From positions 1 through 64,000 of the forward strand of contig JAPYMA010001383.1 of NCBI GenBank assembly GCA_035041965.1: a DNA stretch of 64,000 nt, written 5' to 3'. The notes under the pieces are model-generated. The model was not told the DNA's origin. It did not search any database and saw only the letters and a list, made by a program, of their open reading frames with translations. Made by a program: the position numbers and the translations under genes. Origin of the DNA: Anisakis pegreffii. Its lineage: Eukaryota; Nematoda; Chromadorea; Rhabditida; Anisakidae. Shown here in pieces: positions 63,901-64,000 of the stretch (its first letter is position 1; each line of letters starts with the position of its first letter).

Positions 63901-64000
63901 GCAAACAGCGTTCTCATCACAGTTACATTATTCACACACTGAAAACATCACTGTTCGGTATTGCGCGCTTCATCGTTGCTGTGTGTGCTAGGAATGCAAT
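63901..64000. other. Window end, nothing recognised
   Basis: About 100 bp of unremarkable sequence after the (TAAA)n tail. Confidence 0.4.

Noticed and set aside
1..64000. CRISPR arrays, rRNA genes and complete tRNA genes
   Set aside because: No regularly spaced repeats, no rRNA core motifs, and no sequence with intact A box, B box and acceptor stem were found by eye.

Overview
The window is AT-rich eukaryotic DNA. Intron-rich genes, transposon fossils of types common in nematodes, degenerate TTAGGC-like blocks and acceptor-like AG sites just upstream of several start codons all point to a nematode, probably a parasitic one with large introns. I cannot name the species. No prokaryotic features were seen. 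Nearly all open frames over 60 codons are chance frames or single exons; the genes below were assembled by hand from exon homology, splice sites and intron phase.

Layout. Bases 1-2183 hold nothing recognised. A DHHC palmitoyltransferase of the ZDHHC3/7 (GODZ) type lies at 2184-4872 (+). A small CRIB protein of the CDC42 small effector family follows at 6549-7544 (+). A gene desert at 7545-18240 contains a long TAA-type microsatellite, a dead BEL/Pao retrotransposon integrase (about 10130-11036) and a block of TTAGGC-like repeats. A 30-exon RhoGEF gene (DH-PH followed by a C-terminal coiled coil, Lbc/GEF-H1/AKAP13-like) runs on the minus strand from 32043 to 18241. Upstream of it are a 200-bp MITE-like element, a frameshifted RTE-type reverse-transcriptase tail (33525-33945), a tRNA-like/SINE remnant and several unclassified repeats.

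The right half carries three plus-strand genes. They are a BRD7/BRD9-type bromodomain subunit of SWI/SNF (37750-42166), a PAIP1-like MIF4G protein that probably binds poly(A)-binding protein (45590-53073), and the 48-kDa subunit of oligosaccharyltransferase, DDOST/OST48 (56267-58962). The last 5 kb is intergenic repeat-rich DNA ending in a hairpin plus (TAAA)n tail typical of non-LTR or SINE 3' ends.

The genes belong to separate housekeeping and signalling processes: palmitoylation, Cdc42 and Rho signalling, chromatin remodelling, translation and N-glycosylation. None of the spacings suggests a nematode operon. The most interesting points are two well-supported GC-AG introns in neighbouring genes, the palmitoyltransferase next to a protein with a CRIB motif and a palmitoylatable Cys-Cys, the shared TTAGGC-like blocks, and a set of unclassified repeats. 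I found no convincing previously undescribed system.
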